Position numbers and translations under genes: made by a program. 64,000 nucleotides of DNA from Paraburkholderia fungorum (lineage in GTDB: Bacteria > Pseudomonadota > Gammaproteobacteria > Burkholderiales > Burkholderiaceae), in contig NZ_MCAS01000034.1 of assembly GCF_003610895.1 (NCBI RefSeq), positions 248,001 to 312,000 of the forward strand, in the 5' to 3' direction. A model generated the notes under the pieces. It did not search any database. It was not told the DNA's origin and was given only the letters and a program-made list of their open reading frames with translations. Positions 35,498 through 44,694 of this stretch are shown one piece after another. Every line of letters starts with the position of its first letter. Position 1 is the stretch's first letter.

Positions 35498-36262
35498 ATG
35501 GGAGACAGACTCAAAGGCAAGATCGCCGTCGTGACGGGTGCGGCGAGCGGCGTCGGCAAACAGGACGCGTTGCTGTTCGCCCGTGAAGGCGCGCGCGTGG
35601 TGCTCACCGACGTCAACGAGGAAGCCGGCCGTGAAGTGGCGGCGCAGATCGGCGACGCGGCCCTGTTCGTGCGTCACGACATCACGTCCGAGAGCGGCTG
35701 GAACGATGTGTTCGGCGCGGCGCAAACGGCCTTCGGCACGCCGGACGTGCTGGTCAATAACGCGGCGGTGCTGCTGCTCGGCAGCATCGAGGACACCACA
35801 CTCGAACAATGGCAGCGAGTACTGCAGATCAATGCCGAAGGCTATTTTCTCGGTTGCCGCGCGGCGGTGAAGGCGATGAAGGAGAAGGGCGGTTCGATCG
35901 TCAATATGTCGTCGGTGGCGGCTTTGGGCGGGCTCGGCATGTTCTGCGCCTATTCGGCCAGCAAGGGCGCGGTGACGGCCATGACGCGTGCCATTGCCGC
36001 GCACTGCAAGCAGCAGGGCTACAAGGTTCGCTGCAACACCATTCACCCGGACGGCATTCTCACGCCGATGACCGCGCCGTTCTTCGGTACTTCTGAAGAA
36101 ACACGCGATGCGCTCACGCAATCGGTCGATCCGCATGCACGTATGTGCTTGCCGGAAGACATCGCCAATCTCGTGCTGTTCCTGGCATCTGACGAATCGC
36201 GCTTTATCAATGGCAGTGAGTACCGGATCGACAACGCGCAGTTGATCATGGGCGTGGCCTGA
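35498..36262 (+). CDS. 3beta/17beta-hydroxysteroid dehydrogenase-like SDR
   Basis: A 254-residue SDR, the same length as the 3beta/17beta-HSD of Comamonas testosteroni. It shares that enzyme's characteristic IHPDGI...TPM segment and the C-terminal LVLFLASDES pattern as I remember them. The cofactor motif is TGAASGVG (13-20); catalytic residues are Ser139, Tyr152 and Lys156. It would oxidise 3beta- or 17beta-hydroxysteroids to ketones, feeding KstD and KshA. AGAGAG precedes the ATG, 20 bases after the Kst4D-like gene. Confidence 0.85.
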   Translation: MGDRLKGKIAVVTGAASGVGKQDALLFAREGARVVLTDVNEEAGREVAAQIGDAALFVRHDITSESGWNDVFGAAQTAFGTPDVLVNNAAVLLLGSIEDTTLEQWQRVLQINAEGYFLGCRAAVKAMKEKGGSIVNMSSVAALGGLGMFCAYSASKGAVTAMTRAIAAHCKQQGYKVRCNTIHPDGILTPMTAPFFGTSEETRDALTQSVDPHARMCLPEDIANLVLFLASDESRFINGSEYRIDNAQLIMGVA

Positions 36263-36273
36263 GTTCGCCCGCC

Positions 36274-37398
36274 ATGGCCGATTCGCGTTTTCACCGGCTC
36301 AAAGTGGCGGACGTGATCGCGGAGAGCGCCGACGCGCGCTCTTTCGTGTTCGATCTGCCGCAGGCGCTGCACGATGCCTTCAGCTATCGCCCGGGGCAGT
36401 TCCTCACGCTCAAGGTGCCGTGCGCGGATGCCACCGTGCAGCGCTGTTATTCCTTGTCGAGCGCGCCGGGTATTGACCGCGCGCCGAAGATCACTGTCAA
36501 AAGGGTGCGCGATGGGCGCGTGTCGAACTGGATGTGCGACAGCATCCGGCCCGGCGACGAGCTGGACGTGATGGCGCCCGCCGGCGTGTTCACGCCACGT
36601 TCGCTCGACGGCGACCTGCTGCTGTTCGCGGGCGGCAGCGGCATCACACCGGTGCTGTCGATTCTCAAATCCGCGCTCGTGAACGGGCGCGGCATGCTGA
36701 CCCTGATCTACGCGAATCGGGACGCGCAGTCAGTGATTTTCAGCGAGGAACTGCGGCAACTCGGACAGCGGCATGCGGGAAGACTGCGGGTGATTCACTG
36801 GCTCGACAGCGTGCAGGGCATTCCGCAGCAACGTCATCTGGAAGAGCTGGCGCGGCCGTGGAGCACGCAGGAATGCTTTATCTGCGGACCGGCGCTATTT
36901 ATGGAGAATGCGCTGGCGGCCATGCTGGCGCTCGGGTTGCCGCGGGCGAAGGTGCATGTGGAGCGGTTTGCTTCACTGCCGGATTTGCCGGCGATGCCGG
37001 ATACCGGCAAATCCGGCGCATCGGCCGTATCCGGCCTATCGCGCGTATCGGACGCGACCGCGGCGCCGGAGCAGCCAGACGTGCCTTCGGCCTCCGGATC
37101 AGGGCAACCGGCTCCCATCGCAAACGCCGCAATCGAAACCCTGCTCGACGGCAACACCTTCAGCTTCGTCTGCGAAACCGGCGAAACCCTGCTCGACGCG
37201 ATGCTGCGCGCCGACGTGCCGGCCCCCAATTCATGCCGCAGTGGCCTGTGCGGCGCCTGCATGTGCCGGGTCGAGGCCGGCAGCGTGAACCTGAATGCCA
37301 ACCACGTGCTCGATGCGGCCGATCTGACCGACGGCTGGACGCTGGCCTGCAGTGCGACGCCCGCCAGCCCGACGCTGCGCGTGGTTTTTCCCGACTAG
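36274..37398 (+). CDS. kshB: KshB, reductase of 3-ketosteroid 9alpha-hydroxylase
   Basis: A 374-residue electron-transfer protein: an FAD domain with RCYSLSS (57-63), an NAD domain with LFAGGSGITPV and ECFICGPALFM, then a plant-type 2Fe-2S domain with Cys321, Cys326, Cys329 and Cys359. It passes electrons from NADH to the Rieske oxygenase KshA, encoded about 21 kb downstream at 58131. A low-complexity linker rich in Pro, Ala, Ser and Gly (about 232-285) joins the reductase and ferredoxin parts and is longer than I expect for the family. PaaE/HmpX-type reductases share the layout; context favours KshB. Confidence 0.88.
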   Translation: MADSRFHRLKVADVIAESADARSFVFDLPQALHDAFSYRPGQFLTLKVPCADATVQRCYSLSSAPGIDRAPKITVKRVRDGRVSNWMCDSIRPGDELDVMAPAGVFTPRSLDGDLLLFAGGSGITPVLSILKSALVNGRGMLTLIYANRDAQSVIFSEELRQLGQRHAGRLRVIHWLDSVQGIPQQRHLEELARPWSTQECFICGPALFMENALAAMLALGLPRAKVHVERFASLPDLPAMPDTGKSGASAVSGLSRVSDATAAPEQPDVPSASGSGQPAPIANAAIETLLDGNTFSFVCETGETLLDAMLRADVPAPNSCRSGLCGACMCRVEAGSVNLNANHVLDAADLTDGWTLACSATPASPTLRVVFPD

Positions 37399-37465
37399 GT
37401 TCGCGGTTCGCACACGCGGTTCTCGCGTGTTGCGCTTGCCGCGAACCCCATCCATCGAATCCATC

Positions 37466-39106
37466 ATGACGCTCAACCACATCCTGACGACGCCCGCGCT
37501 GATCGCGCGCGGCGCCGCGCGCTACGGCACGCGCACCGCGATCGAAACCGTTCAGGGCAACCTGAGCTATGCGCAACTGGACGCCGCGCGAATCGAAGCG
37601 GCCCGCGCGTTGATGAGCTGCGGCATCCAGCCGGGCGAGCGTGTCGCGATCTGGGCGCCGAACGTCGCCGAATGGATCGTGGCGGCGCTGGCGATTCACA
37701 GCACGGGCGCGGCGCTGGTGCCGATCAATACCCGCATGAAAGGCCTGGAAGCCGCGGCGATTCTCGAGGACAGCGGCGCGCGGCTGCTGTTCTGCTGCGG
37801 CACCTTTCTCGGCGATTCGTATCCGGCCATGCTGGCCGCACATCGTCCCGCGACGCTGGAGCGGATCGTGGTGTTCGACGGCCCGGCAGGGGAAGCGGGC
37901 CGCTGCTGCGACGAGACCTGGGACGCGTTTCAACTGCGCGCGGCAGGCACCTCGATGGAAGCGTTCCGGGCCCGCGAGGCAGGGGTGCGTCCCGACACGC
38001 TGATGGACATCATGTTCACCTCCGGCACGACCGGCCGCCCCAAGGGCGTGATGACCACACACGGCCAGAATCTGCGCGCGGTTCACGATTGGGCGCAGAT
38101 TGCGACGCTGCGCGAAAGCGACCGCTATCTGATCGTCAATCCGTTCTTTCATGCCTTTGGCTACAAGGCCGGCTGGCTCGCGGCGTTCGCGAGCGGCGCG
38201 ACCGTGCTGCCGCATCTGGTATTCAACCCGGAGCGCGTGCTCGAACGCATCGTGCGGGATCGCATCTCCGTCCTGCCGGGGCCGCCGACGCTGTATCACG
38301 CGTTGCTGGACATGCCGGACCTGGCGACGCGCGATCTGTCGTCATTGCGGGTCGCGGTGACCGGTGCTGCCGCGATCGCGCCGAGCCTGATCGAACGGAT
38401 GTGCGCGCAACTGGGCTTCGAAACCGTGCTGACGGGCTATGGCCTCACGGAGTCATGTGGTTTTGCAGCGCTGTGCCGCGGCGGTGACGATGCCGAGACG
38501 ATCGCCAACACGTCGGGACGCGCAATGCCCGGTGTGGAGATTCGTATCGCCGACAGCAGCGGCGCAGCGCTTGCCGCCGGCGAGACAGGAGAAGTCCTGA
38601 TTCGCGGCTACAACGTGATGCAAGGCTATTTCGGCGAGCAGGGCACCACATCCGACACGATCGACAGCGAAGGCTGGTTGCACACCGGAGACCTCGGCTC
38701 GCTCGACGCACGCGGCTATCTGCGGATCACTGATCGGATCAAGGACATGTTCATCGTGGGGGGCTTCAACTGCTATCCGGCGGAGATCGAGCGGCTGTTC
38801 AGCGCGCATCCCGCCGTGGCGCAAGTGGCCCTGGTCGGCATACCGGACGAACGGCTCGGCGAGGTGGGGCATGCGTACGTGGTGCTGCGTTCAGGCGAGC
38901 ATGCAAGCCCGGAGGAATTGACCGACTGGGCCCGCAAGAACATGGCGAACTACAAGGTGCCGCGCCATGTCACGCTGGTCGAGCAGTTGCCCGTCAGCGC
39001 GGCCGGCAAGGTGCTCAAATACCGCCTTCGCGAAGCCGTCAGAAGTGACGCTGGAAGCGGCGTCGAAAGTCACGAAAAAACCGCTGAAAACACCGCTGCA
39101 AGCTAG
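37466..39106 (+). CDS. fadD3: FadD3-like acyl-CoA synthetase (HIP-CoA ligase)
   Basis: A 546-residue AMP-forming ligase with the P-loop motif FTSGTTGRPKG (184-194), GYGLTESCG, and the C-terminal lysine region GKVLKYRLRE. In steroid degraders FadD3 thioesterifies the bicyclic propionate HIP, committing rings C/D to breakdown. The N-terminal region resembles actinobacterial FadD3 from memory. I chose the ATG at 37466 because upstream in-frame sequence lacks coding character. The stop codon TAG is also the first three bases of the operator-like motif before hsaC. Confidence 0.84.
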   Translation: MTLNHILTTPALIARGAARYGTRTAIETVQGNLSYAQLDAARIEAARALMSCGIQPGERVAIWAPNVAEWIVAALAIHSTGAALVPINTRMKGLEAAAILEDSGARLLFCCGTFLGDSYPAMLAAHRPATLERIVVFDGPAGEAGRCCDETWDAFQLRAAGTSMEAFRAREAGVRPDTLMDIMFTSGTTGRPKGVMTTHGQNLRAVHDWAQIATLRESDRYLIVNPFFHAFGYKAGWLAAFASGATVLPHLVFNPERVLERIVRDRISVLPGPPTLYHALLDMPDLATRDLSSLRVAVTGAAAIAPSLIERMCAQLGFETVLTGYGLTESCGFAALCRGGDDAETIANTSGRAMPGVEIRIADSSGAALAAGETGEVLIRGYNVMQGYFGEQGTTSDTIDSEGWLHTGDLGSLDARGYLRITDRIKDMFIVGGFNCYPAEIERLFSAHPAVAQVALVGIPDERLGEVGHAYVVLRSGEHASPEELTDWARKNMANYKVPRHVTLVEQLPVSAAGKVLKYRLREAVRSDAGSGVESHEKTAENTAAS

Positions 39107-39121
39107 TCCCAACAGACGATG
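39104..39121 (+). promoter_or_regulatory. 18-bp operator-like motif, site 5 (hsaC)
   Basis: TAGTCCCAACAGACGATG differs from the consensus core by one base in the right half (AGAC for GGAC) and keeps both flanks. It overlaps the stop codon of the ligase gene and lies 61 bases before the hsaC ATG, with a -10-like AGAATAAG starting about 22 bases downstream. This suggests that hsaC and the ipd block start a new transcript here. Confidence 0.66.
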
Positions 39122-39182
39122 TTAGCCACCCCCGGGACCGCCAGAATAAGCCTGACAACAACAGCTTCTGGAGGAGTCGGAG

Positions 39183-40079
39183 ATGATCGATGTACGGGCT
39201 TTAGGCTACGTGGTCGTGCAGTCGGCGGATGCCAGCACATGGCGCGGCTACGCGGAAAACGTGCTGGGCATGCAGGTGCAGGACGCAACGGAAGGCGCGC
39301 TGTATGTGAAGATGGACGAGCGCGATTTCCGCTACCTGATCGTGCCCGGCGACGCCGATCGCTACTTCGCATCGGGTTGGGAGCTGGCCGACGCGGCCGC
39401 GTTCGACGACGCGATCCGCACCCTCGAGCTGGCCGGCGTGGAACCGATCCGCGCCAGCGCGCAGGAAGCCGCGCTGCGCCGCGTGCAGGCCATGGTGTGG
39501 TGCACCGACCCGTCCGGCAACCGGCATGAGTTCTTCTGGGGCGTGCGCGCCGATTTCCGCCGCTTCGCCTCGCCGCTCGGCGTACCCGGTTTCGTAACCG
39601 GCGCAATGGGACTCGGCCACGCCGTGCTGCCCGCCCCGCAATTCGACGCGACCGACACCTTCCTGCGCGACGTGCTCGGCTTCGAGCTTTCCGACATCTT
39701 CCGTGTGCGTTTCACCGACGACCCCGCCGAGCCCGAAAAGCGCATCCACTTTCTGCATTGCAGGAATGCGCGCCACCACAGCCTCGCGATCATGGACCTT
39801 GCCGTGCCGTCCGGCTGCATCCACGTGATGGCCGAAGTGGATTCGATGGACGAAGTGGGCCGCGCGCTCGACCGCGTCGCGGCGCATGGCGTGAAGCTTT
39901 CCGCCACGCTTGGCCGTCATTGCAACGATCACATGATCTCGTTCTACATGAAAACGCCGGGCGGCTTCGATCTGGAGTACGGCTATGGCGGCCTGACGGT
40001 CGACTGGGCACAGCACAACGTCTATGAAGCGACCCGCGTGAGCCTGTGGGGTCATGACTTCAGCGTGGGATTCCGCTAG
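39183..40079 (+). CDS. hsaC: HsaC-like extradiol dioxygenase
   Basis: A 298-residue type I extradiol dioxygenase with two VOC modules. The Fe(II) ligands are visible: His146 in GLGHAVL, a histidine of the RHHSLA pair (198/199), and Glu265 in FDLEYGYGG. HsaC (TesB in Comamonas) cleaves the catechol ring of 3,4-DHSA next to the hydroxyls to give 4,9-DSHA. CTGGAGGAG lies before the ATG. BphC and other extradiol enzymes share the motifs; the surrounding steroid genes decide the call. The expected next enzyme, HsaD, is not adjacent. Confidence 0.9.
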   Translation: MIDVRALGYVVVQSADASTWRGYAENVLGMQVQDATEGALYVKMDERDFRYLIVPGDADRYFASGWELADAAAFDDAIRTLELAGVEPIRASAQEAALRRVQAMVWCTDPSGNRHEFFWGVRADFRRFASPLGVPGFVTGAMGLGHAVLPAPQFDATDTFLRDVLGFELSDIFRVRFTDDPAEPEKRIHFLHCRNARHHSLAIMDLAVPSGCIHVMAEVDSMDEVGRALDRVAAHGVKLSATLGRHCNDHMISFYMKTPGGFDLEYGYGGLTVDWAQHNVYEATRVSLWGHDFSVGFR

Positions 40080-40132
40080 GCCGTCATGAGAAAACTCGCA
40101 GAAACCCCGCAGCAAATCCGCAGGAATAACGC

Positions 40133-41017
40133 ATGAAACCACTCGACAAAGCACTCAGCGCGCGCGATGCCGTTGCGCAACTCGCCGACGGCATGACGAT
40201 CGGCATCGGCGGCTGGGGTCCGCGCCGCAAACCGATGGCCCTCGTGCGCGAGATTGTCCGCTCGAATCTGAAAGACCTCACCGTGGTCGCGTATGGCGGC
40301 CCCGACGTCGGGCTGCTGTGCGCGGCAGGCAAAGTCCGCAAGCTGGTGTTCGGCTTCGTCTCGCTCGACGTGATTCCGCTCGAACCGCATTTTCGCAGGG
40401 CGCGTGAGCAGGGCGCACTCGACGTCTGGGAACTCGACGAAGGCCTGCTGCAACTCGGCCTGCGCGCGGCAGCGGCGCGTTTGCCGTTCCTGCCGACGCG
40501 CGTGGGTCTCGGCACCGATTTGCTGAAGCACGCACCGCATTTGCGCACCGTGCAATCGCCCTACGGCGGTGAAACATTGCTGGCGATGCCGGCGCTTGAA
40601 CTCGATGCGGCCTTGCTGCACGTCAACGCCGCGGACAGGATGGGCAATACGCGGATCGACGGTCCCGATCCGTTCTTCGACGCATGGTTCGCCCGCGCGG
40701 CGAAGAAGTGCTTCGTCAGCAGCGAAACGCTGGTCGAAACGCTGGCCAGCGACGACCTCGATCTCGCGCGCCGCAACACCTTCGAGCGGTCGCTGGTGAG
40801 CGGCGTGGTGCACGCACCGTGCGGCGCCCATCCCACTTCGTGCGCCCCTGCTTACGGCTGGGATCTGGCGCATCTGAAGGCCTATTGCGCGAGCGCGGAA
40901 GATCAGCAGCAAACAGCGGCCTACCTGAGCGATGTAGTAGGCGCCGACGAACCGGGTTATCTGCAACGCGCAGGCGGCCGGTCCCATGTAGCGGCGTTGC
41001 CGTTGCCGATTCTGTAA
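40133..41017 (+). CDS. ipdA: IpdA, alpha subunit of the ring-opening CoA-transferase-like hydrolase
   Basis: A 294-residue protein of the CoA-transferase family I alpha type, starting MKPLDKALSARDAVAQLADGMTIGIGGWG. Together with IpdB it forms an enzyme that, in steroid degraders, hydrolyses the last carbocyclic ring (COCHEA-CoA) rather than moving CoA. The adjacent ipdB, a crotonase and ipdC reproduce the actinobacterial ipdABC neighbourhood. It begins 53 bases after hsaC. Confidence 0.87.
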   Translation: MKPLDKALSARDAVAQLADGMTIGIGGWGPRRKPMALVREIVRSNLKDLTVVAYGGPDVGLLCAAGKVRKLVFGFVSLDVIPLEPHFRRAREQGALDVWELDEGLLQLGLRAAAARLPFLPTRVGLGTDLLKHAPHLRTVQSPYGGETLLAMPALELDAALLHVNAADRMGNTRIDGPDPFFDAWFARAAKKCFVSSETLVETLASDDLDLARRNTFERSLVSGVVHAPCGAHPTSCAPAYGWDLAHLKAYCASAEDQQQTAAYLSDVVGADEPGYLQRAGGRSHVAALPLPIL

Positions 41018-41027
41018 TGGAGCGCAG

Positions 41028-41825
41028 ATGAGCGACTCTCTCGATTATTCTCTCGCAGAACTGATGATCGCCGCGGCGGCGCGTGTCTGGCGCGATGACG
41101 GCGAAGTGCTGGCAACCGGGATTGGCACGGGGCCGCGTCTGGCCGCCGGTCTTGCGCGCCTTGCCTACAACGCGGGGCTGATGCTGACCGACGGTGAGGC
41201 TTACCTGGTCGAAAGCCCGGTGCCGCTCGGGCCGCGTGAAGCGGGCTATCGCGTGCAGGCGTCCGGCTTGATGACCTATGAGCGCGTGTTCGATTGCGTG
41301 TGGCATGGCAAGCGTCATGCGCTCGTGATGCCCACGCAGATCGACCGCTTCGGCCAGGCCAATATTTCCTGGCTCGGCGACGACTATGCGCGCCCCAAAA
41401 CGCAATTGCTCGGCGCGCGCGGTTTTCCGGGCAATAGCATCAATCACGCGAATTCGTTCTTCGTTTCCGGTCATGGCAAACGTACGTTTGTGGCCGGTGA
41501 AGTCGACATGGTGTGCAGCGTGGGCTACAACCCGGCGCGCGAAATTGCCGGTATGCGTGCGTTCACCGATTTGCGCAGCGTGATCACCGATCTGTGCGTG
41601 ATGGACTTTGGCGGCGCGAACCATGCGGTGCAGGTGCGCTCGCTGCATCCTGGTGTGAGCTTCGACGAAGTGCAGGACGCCACGGGTTTCGAACTGAAAC
41701 AGCATTCCGACATGCACGTGACGCCGCCGCCGGGCGCCGACGATCTGCGCATCGTGCGCGCACTCGATCCGCACAATCTGCGTGCGAGCGTCGTGCGCAA
41801 CAACCCCGCGCCGCGCCGCGTGTGA
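41028..41825 (+). CDS. ipdB: IpdB, beta subunit of the ring-opening CoA-transferase-like hydrolase
   Basis: A 265-residue CoA-transferase family I beta-type protein, beginning MSDSLDYSLAELMIAAAARVW, with the fold segments IGTGPRLAAGLARL and CSVGYNPAREIAGMRAFTDL. It pairs with IpdA, 10 bases upstream, for hydrolytic opening of ring C. I assign it by its partner and by the following crotonase and ipdC genes; an ordinary 3-oxoacid CoA-transferase is the alternative. Confidence 0.86.
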   Translation: MSDSLDYSLAELMIAAAARVWRDDGEVLATGIGTGPRLAAGLARLAYNAGLMLTDGEAYLVESPVPLGPREAGYRVQASGLMTYERVFDCVWHGKRHALVMPTQIDRFGQANISWLGDDYARPKTQLLGARGFPGNSINHANSFFVSGHGKRTFVAGEVDMVCSVGYNPAREIAGMRAFTDLRSVITDLCVMDFGGANHAVQVRSLHPGVSFDEVQDATGFELKQHSDMHVTPPPGADDLRIVRALDPHNLRASVVRNNPAPRRV

Positions 41826-41833
41826 GGGACATC

Positions 41834-42727
41834 ATGCAAGCCACTCACGAAAACGTTGTCGATTATCGCGTGAGCGACGGCATCGCCACGCTCACGATGA
41901 ATCGCCCCGAGTATCACAACGCGCAGAACTCGAAGATGACGTATGCGCTCGACGCGGCATTCAAGCGCGCATCGAACGACGACGCAGTGAAGGTCATCGT
42001 GCTTGCCGGCGCGGGCAAGCATTTTTCGGCGGGCCACGATATCGGCACGCCGGGCCGCGACATCGATCAGTCGTTCGAGCGCACCTCGCTCTGGTACGAC
42101 CATGTCGGCAAGGAAGGCGGCGAGTTTCTCTACGCCCGCGAGCAGGAGGTCTATCTCGGCATGTGCCGCCGCTGGCGCGATTTGCCCAAGCCTACCATCG
42201 CGATGGTGCAGGGCGCGTGTGTGGCGGGCGGTCTGATGCTGGCGTGGGTGTGCGACCTGATCGTCGCTTCCGATGATGCGTTCTTTTCCGATCCGGTGGT
42301 GCGCATGGGCATTCCGGGCGTCGAGTATTTCGCCCATGCGTATGAACTGAATCCGCGCATCGCCAAGGAATTTCTGTTTCTCGGCGAACGGATGGACGCA
42401 GCGCGTGCTTATCAGATGGGCATGGTCAACCGCGTCGTGCCGCGCGAGCGCCTGCAGGACACCACGACGGAAATCGCCGCGAAGATCGCGCGCATGCCGC
42501 GTCTCGGTTTGACGCTGACCAAGCAGGCCGTGAATCACGTCGAAGAATTGCAGGGCAAACGCGCGGCGATGGATGCAGCATTTGCCTGGCACCACTTCGC
42601 ACATGCGCACAACGAACTGGTGAGCGGCGACAGGCTGGGTGGCTACGACGCCCGCAAGATGGCCGAATCGCAGCGCCCGGTTGCCGCCACGCATGCAGAC
42701 GGCAAGGCCGAAGGAGAGGCCGCATGA
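41834..42727 (+). CDS. enoyl-CoA hydratase family protein in the ipd operon
   Basis: A 297-residue crotonase, longer than usual, with the oxyanion-hole segments HFSAGHDIG and VQGACVAGGLMLAWVC and a distinctive region REQEVYLGMCRRWRDLPKP. It starts eight bases after ipdB and ends in a four-base overlap with ipdC, so it belongs to the ring C/D operon. It probably hydrates an unsaturated CoA intermediate in HIP breakdown. The EchA20-like role fits the second crotonase (43876) better, so the step for this one is unassigned. Confidence 0.82.
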   Translation: MQATHENVVDYRVSDGIATLTMNRPEYHNAQNSKMTYALDAAFKRASNDDAVKVIVLAGAGKHFSAGHDIGTPGRDIDQSFERTSLWYDHVGKEGGEFLYAREQEVYLGMCRRWRDLPKPTIAMVQGACVAGGLMLAWVCDLIVASDDAFFSDPVVRMGIPGVEYFAHAYELNPRIAKEFLFLGERMDAARAYQMGMVNRVVPRERLQDTTTEIAAKIARMPRLGLTLTKQAVNHVEELQGKRAAMDAAFAWHHFAHAHNELVSGDRLGGYDARKMAESQRPVAATHADGKAEGEAA

Positions 42728-43806
42728 GCGCGACGCTGCATACGCCCTTGTGCGATCTGCTCGGCTGCCGCTATCCGATCGTGCAGACGGCGATGGGTTG
42801 GGTCGCCGACGCGAAGCTCGTGGCCGCAACCTGCAATGCGGGTGGCTTCGGTTTTCTCGCCGGCGCGACGCTGGAAGCCGACCGTGTCGAAGCGGAAATT
42901 CTGCGCGTGAAGGAGCTGACGGACAAACCGTTCGGCATCAACTTCCATATGTTCCAGCCGAACGCGGCTCAGGTGGTCGATCTGGCGATCAAGCACCGGT
43001 TGCGTGCGGTGAGCTATGGCCGTGGACCGGACGCAAAGACGATCCGCCGCTTCAAGGACGCCGGCGTGATGTGCATTCCCACCGTGGGCGCACCGAAGCA
43101 CGCGGCCAAAGCGGTCGAGCTGGGCGCCGACGCGGTCACGGTGCAGGGCGCCGAGGGCGGCGGCCATACCGGCTCGATGCCCACGACCTTGCTGCTGCCG
43201 CGCGTACTCGACGCGGTCGACGTGCCGGTGATCGCCGCAGGCGGTTTCTTCGACGGGCGCGGTCTCGCGGCGGCGCTTGGCTACGGCGCGGCAGGCATTG
43301 CGATGGGCACGCGCTTTCTGATGGCCGAAGAATCGCCGGTGCCGCGCTCGACGCTCGCGCGTTATGTGGAGGTCGACGATCCTTCGCAAATCCGCGTGTC
43401 CGCGGCACTGGACGGCTTGCCGCAGCGAATGATCGACAACCGCTATCTGCTGCGCCTCGAAGCATTCGGTCCGCTGCGCCGCACGCTGTTTGCGTTGCGC
43501 ACGGCGGAAGCGTGGCGCCGCCAGAGCGGTATGAGCCTGGGCCAGATGGCCGCGCTCGGTTTCAAGGCACTGCGCGATCACAGCTACACCGCGAGCCAGA
43601 CCTTGATGGCGGCGAATGCGCCGTTTCTGATTCAGCGCGCCATCGTCGAGGGTCAACCGGACGAAGGCGTGTTGCCGAGCGGTCAGGTCGCGGCGGTGAT
43701 CGGCGCGATCGAGCCTTGCGAGACCTTGATCGCACGCATCGTCGACGAGGCTGTGGCACGGCTCGACGCGTTGGCGGCCATGCGCGGCATCGCCGTTCCC
43801 GCGTGA
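42724..43806 (+). CDS. ipdC: IpdC-like flavin oxidoreductase (nitronate monooxygenase family fold)
   Basis: A 360-residue FMN TIM-barrel protein opening with CRYPIVQTAMGWVADAKLVAATCNAGGFGFLAG, and with GAEGGGHTGSM and VIAAGGFFDGRGLAAALGYGAAGIAMGTRF, which bind the FMN phosphate. The family includes nitronate monooxygenases, but in steroid loci the IpdC member acts as a CoA-thioester reductase needed for HIP ring degradation. The ATG overlaps the crotonase stop. Annotation as IpdC rests on its position next to ipdAB and on length. Confidence 0.84.
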   Translation: MSATLHTPLCDLLGCRYPIVQTAMGWVADAKLVAATCNAGGFGFLAGATLEADRVEAEILRVKELTDKPFGINFHMFQPNAAQVVDLAIKHRLRAVSYGRGPDAKTIRRFKDAGVMCIPTVGAPKHAAKAVELGADAVTVQGAEGGGHTGSMPTTLLLPRVLDAVDVPVIAAGGFFDGRGLAAALGYGAAGIAMGTRFLMAEESPVPRSTLARYVEVDDPSQIRVSAALDGLPQRMIDNRYLLRLEAFGPLRRTLFALRTAEAWRRQSGMSLGQMAALGFKALRDHSYTASQTLMAANAPFLIQRAIVEGQPDEGVLPSGQVAAVIGAIEPCETLIARIVDEAVARLDALAAMRGIAVPA

Positions 43807-43875
43807 GCGACGCCTTCCCCGGCGCGACGCACGACCCGCTAAAGCAAACCCACATCATTCAGCAGGGACGCAGAC

Positions 43876-44694
43876 ATGACAGAACCCATCAATAGCGTTC
43901 GCCCGCTGCCGTTCAGGATCGAACGCGAAGGCGGTATCGGCGAGCTGGTGATCGACCAGCCGCCGGTCAATGCGCTCGATGCGCGCGGCTGGCAGGCTCT
44001 GGCCGACGCCATCGGCGCGCTCGGCCGCGACGACAGCGTGCACGTGATCGTGCTGCGCGGCGCGGGACGCGGCTTTTGCGCGGGCGTCGATATCAAGGAA
44101 CTGGCGGCGCATCCCGAACGGATCGTTGCAGTCAACGCCGGCAATTACGCGACTTTTCGCGCGGTGCACCGCAACCCGAAGCCGGTGATCGTCGCGGTGC
44201 ATGGTTTCGTGCTGGGCGGCGGTATCGGTATTTGCGGCGCGGCGGACGTGATCGTCGCGTCTGAATGCGCACGCTTCGGTGTGCCCGAAATCGACCGTGG
44301 TGCGATGGGCGGCGGCGCGCACCTGCAGCGCATGTTTGGCGTGCAGAAAGTGCGCGCCATGTATTTCACCGGCGACATGGTCGACGCGGCCGAAGCCTAC
44401 CGGCTCGGTGCTGTCGAGCGCGTGGTGCCGCGCGAACAACTGCGTGACGCGGCCTTCGAGATCGCCCGCAAGATCGCCGCAAAGAGTCCGGCGATGCTGC
44501 AACTCGCGAAAGAAGCGCTGAACGGTGTCGAGGACGGCGATCTCGAAGGCAAATACCGCTGGGAACAGGGCTTCACCTTGCAGGCATACATGACGAACGA
44601 TTCGGCGGAAGCGCGCTCGGCCTTCGTCGAAAAACGCGACGCCCAGTTCAACGGCGCGAACGAAGCCGAACGTCAGGCGGGAGCGCGCGCATGA
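43876..44694 (+). CDS. echA20: EchA20-like enoyl-CoA hydratase family hydrolase
   Basis: A 272-residue crotonase resembling actinobacterial EchA20 as I recall it: IDQPPVNALDARGWQALADAI, GRGFCAGVDIKEL, GFVLGGGIGICGAADVIVAS and FGVPEIDRGAMGGGAHLQR. EchA20 opens ring D of the HIP-derived CoA ester by retro-Claisen hydrolysis, just before IpdAB. The typical first catalytic glutamate of hydratases is replaced by glycine here, consistent with a non-hydratase reaction. The stop overlaps the next gene by four bases. Confidence 0.83.
   Translation: MTEPINSVRPLPFRIEREGGIGELVIDQPPVNALDARGWQALADAIGALGRDDSVHVIVLRGAGRGFCAGVDIKELAAHPERIVAVNAGNYATFRAVHRNPKPVIVAVHGFVLGGGIGICGAADVIVASECARFGVPEIDRGAMGGGAHLQRMFGVQKVRAMYFTGDMVDAAEAYRLGAVERVVPREQLRDAAFEIARKIAAKSPAMLQLAKEALNGVEDGDLEGKYRWEQGFTLQAYMTNDSAEARSAFVEKRDAQFNGANEAERQAGARA

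Noticed and set aside
40133..41825. The pair as an ordinary 3-oxoadipate or acetoacetate CoA-transferase
   Set aside because: The family fold allows it, but the neighbouring ipdC, EchA20-like and FadD3-like genes fit the IpdAB ring-opening hydrolase better. Kept as an alternative only.
42724..43806. A true nitronate monooxygenase
   Set aside because: The fold is shared, but its start overlaps a crotonase gene in the ipd operon and the length fits IpdC. Detoxification of nitronates has no context here.
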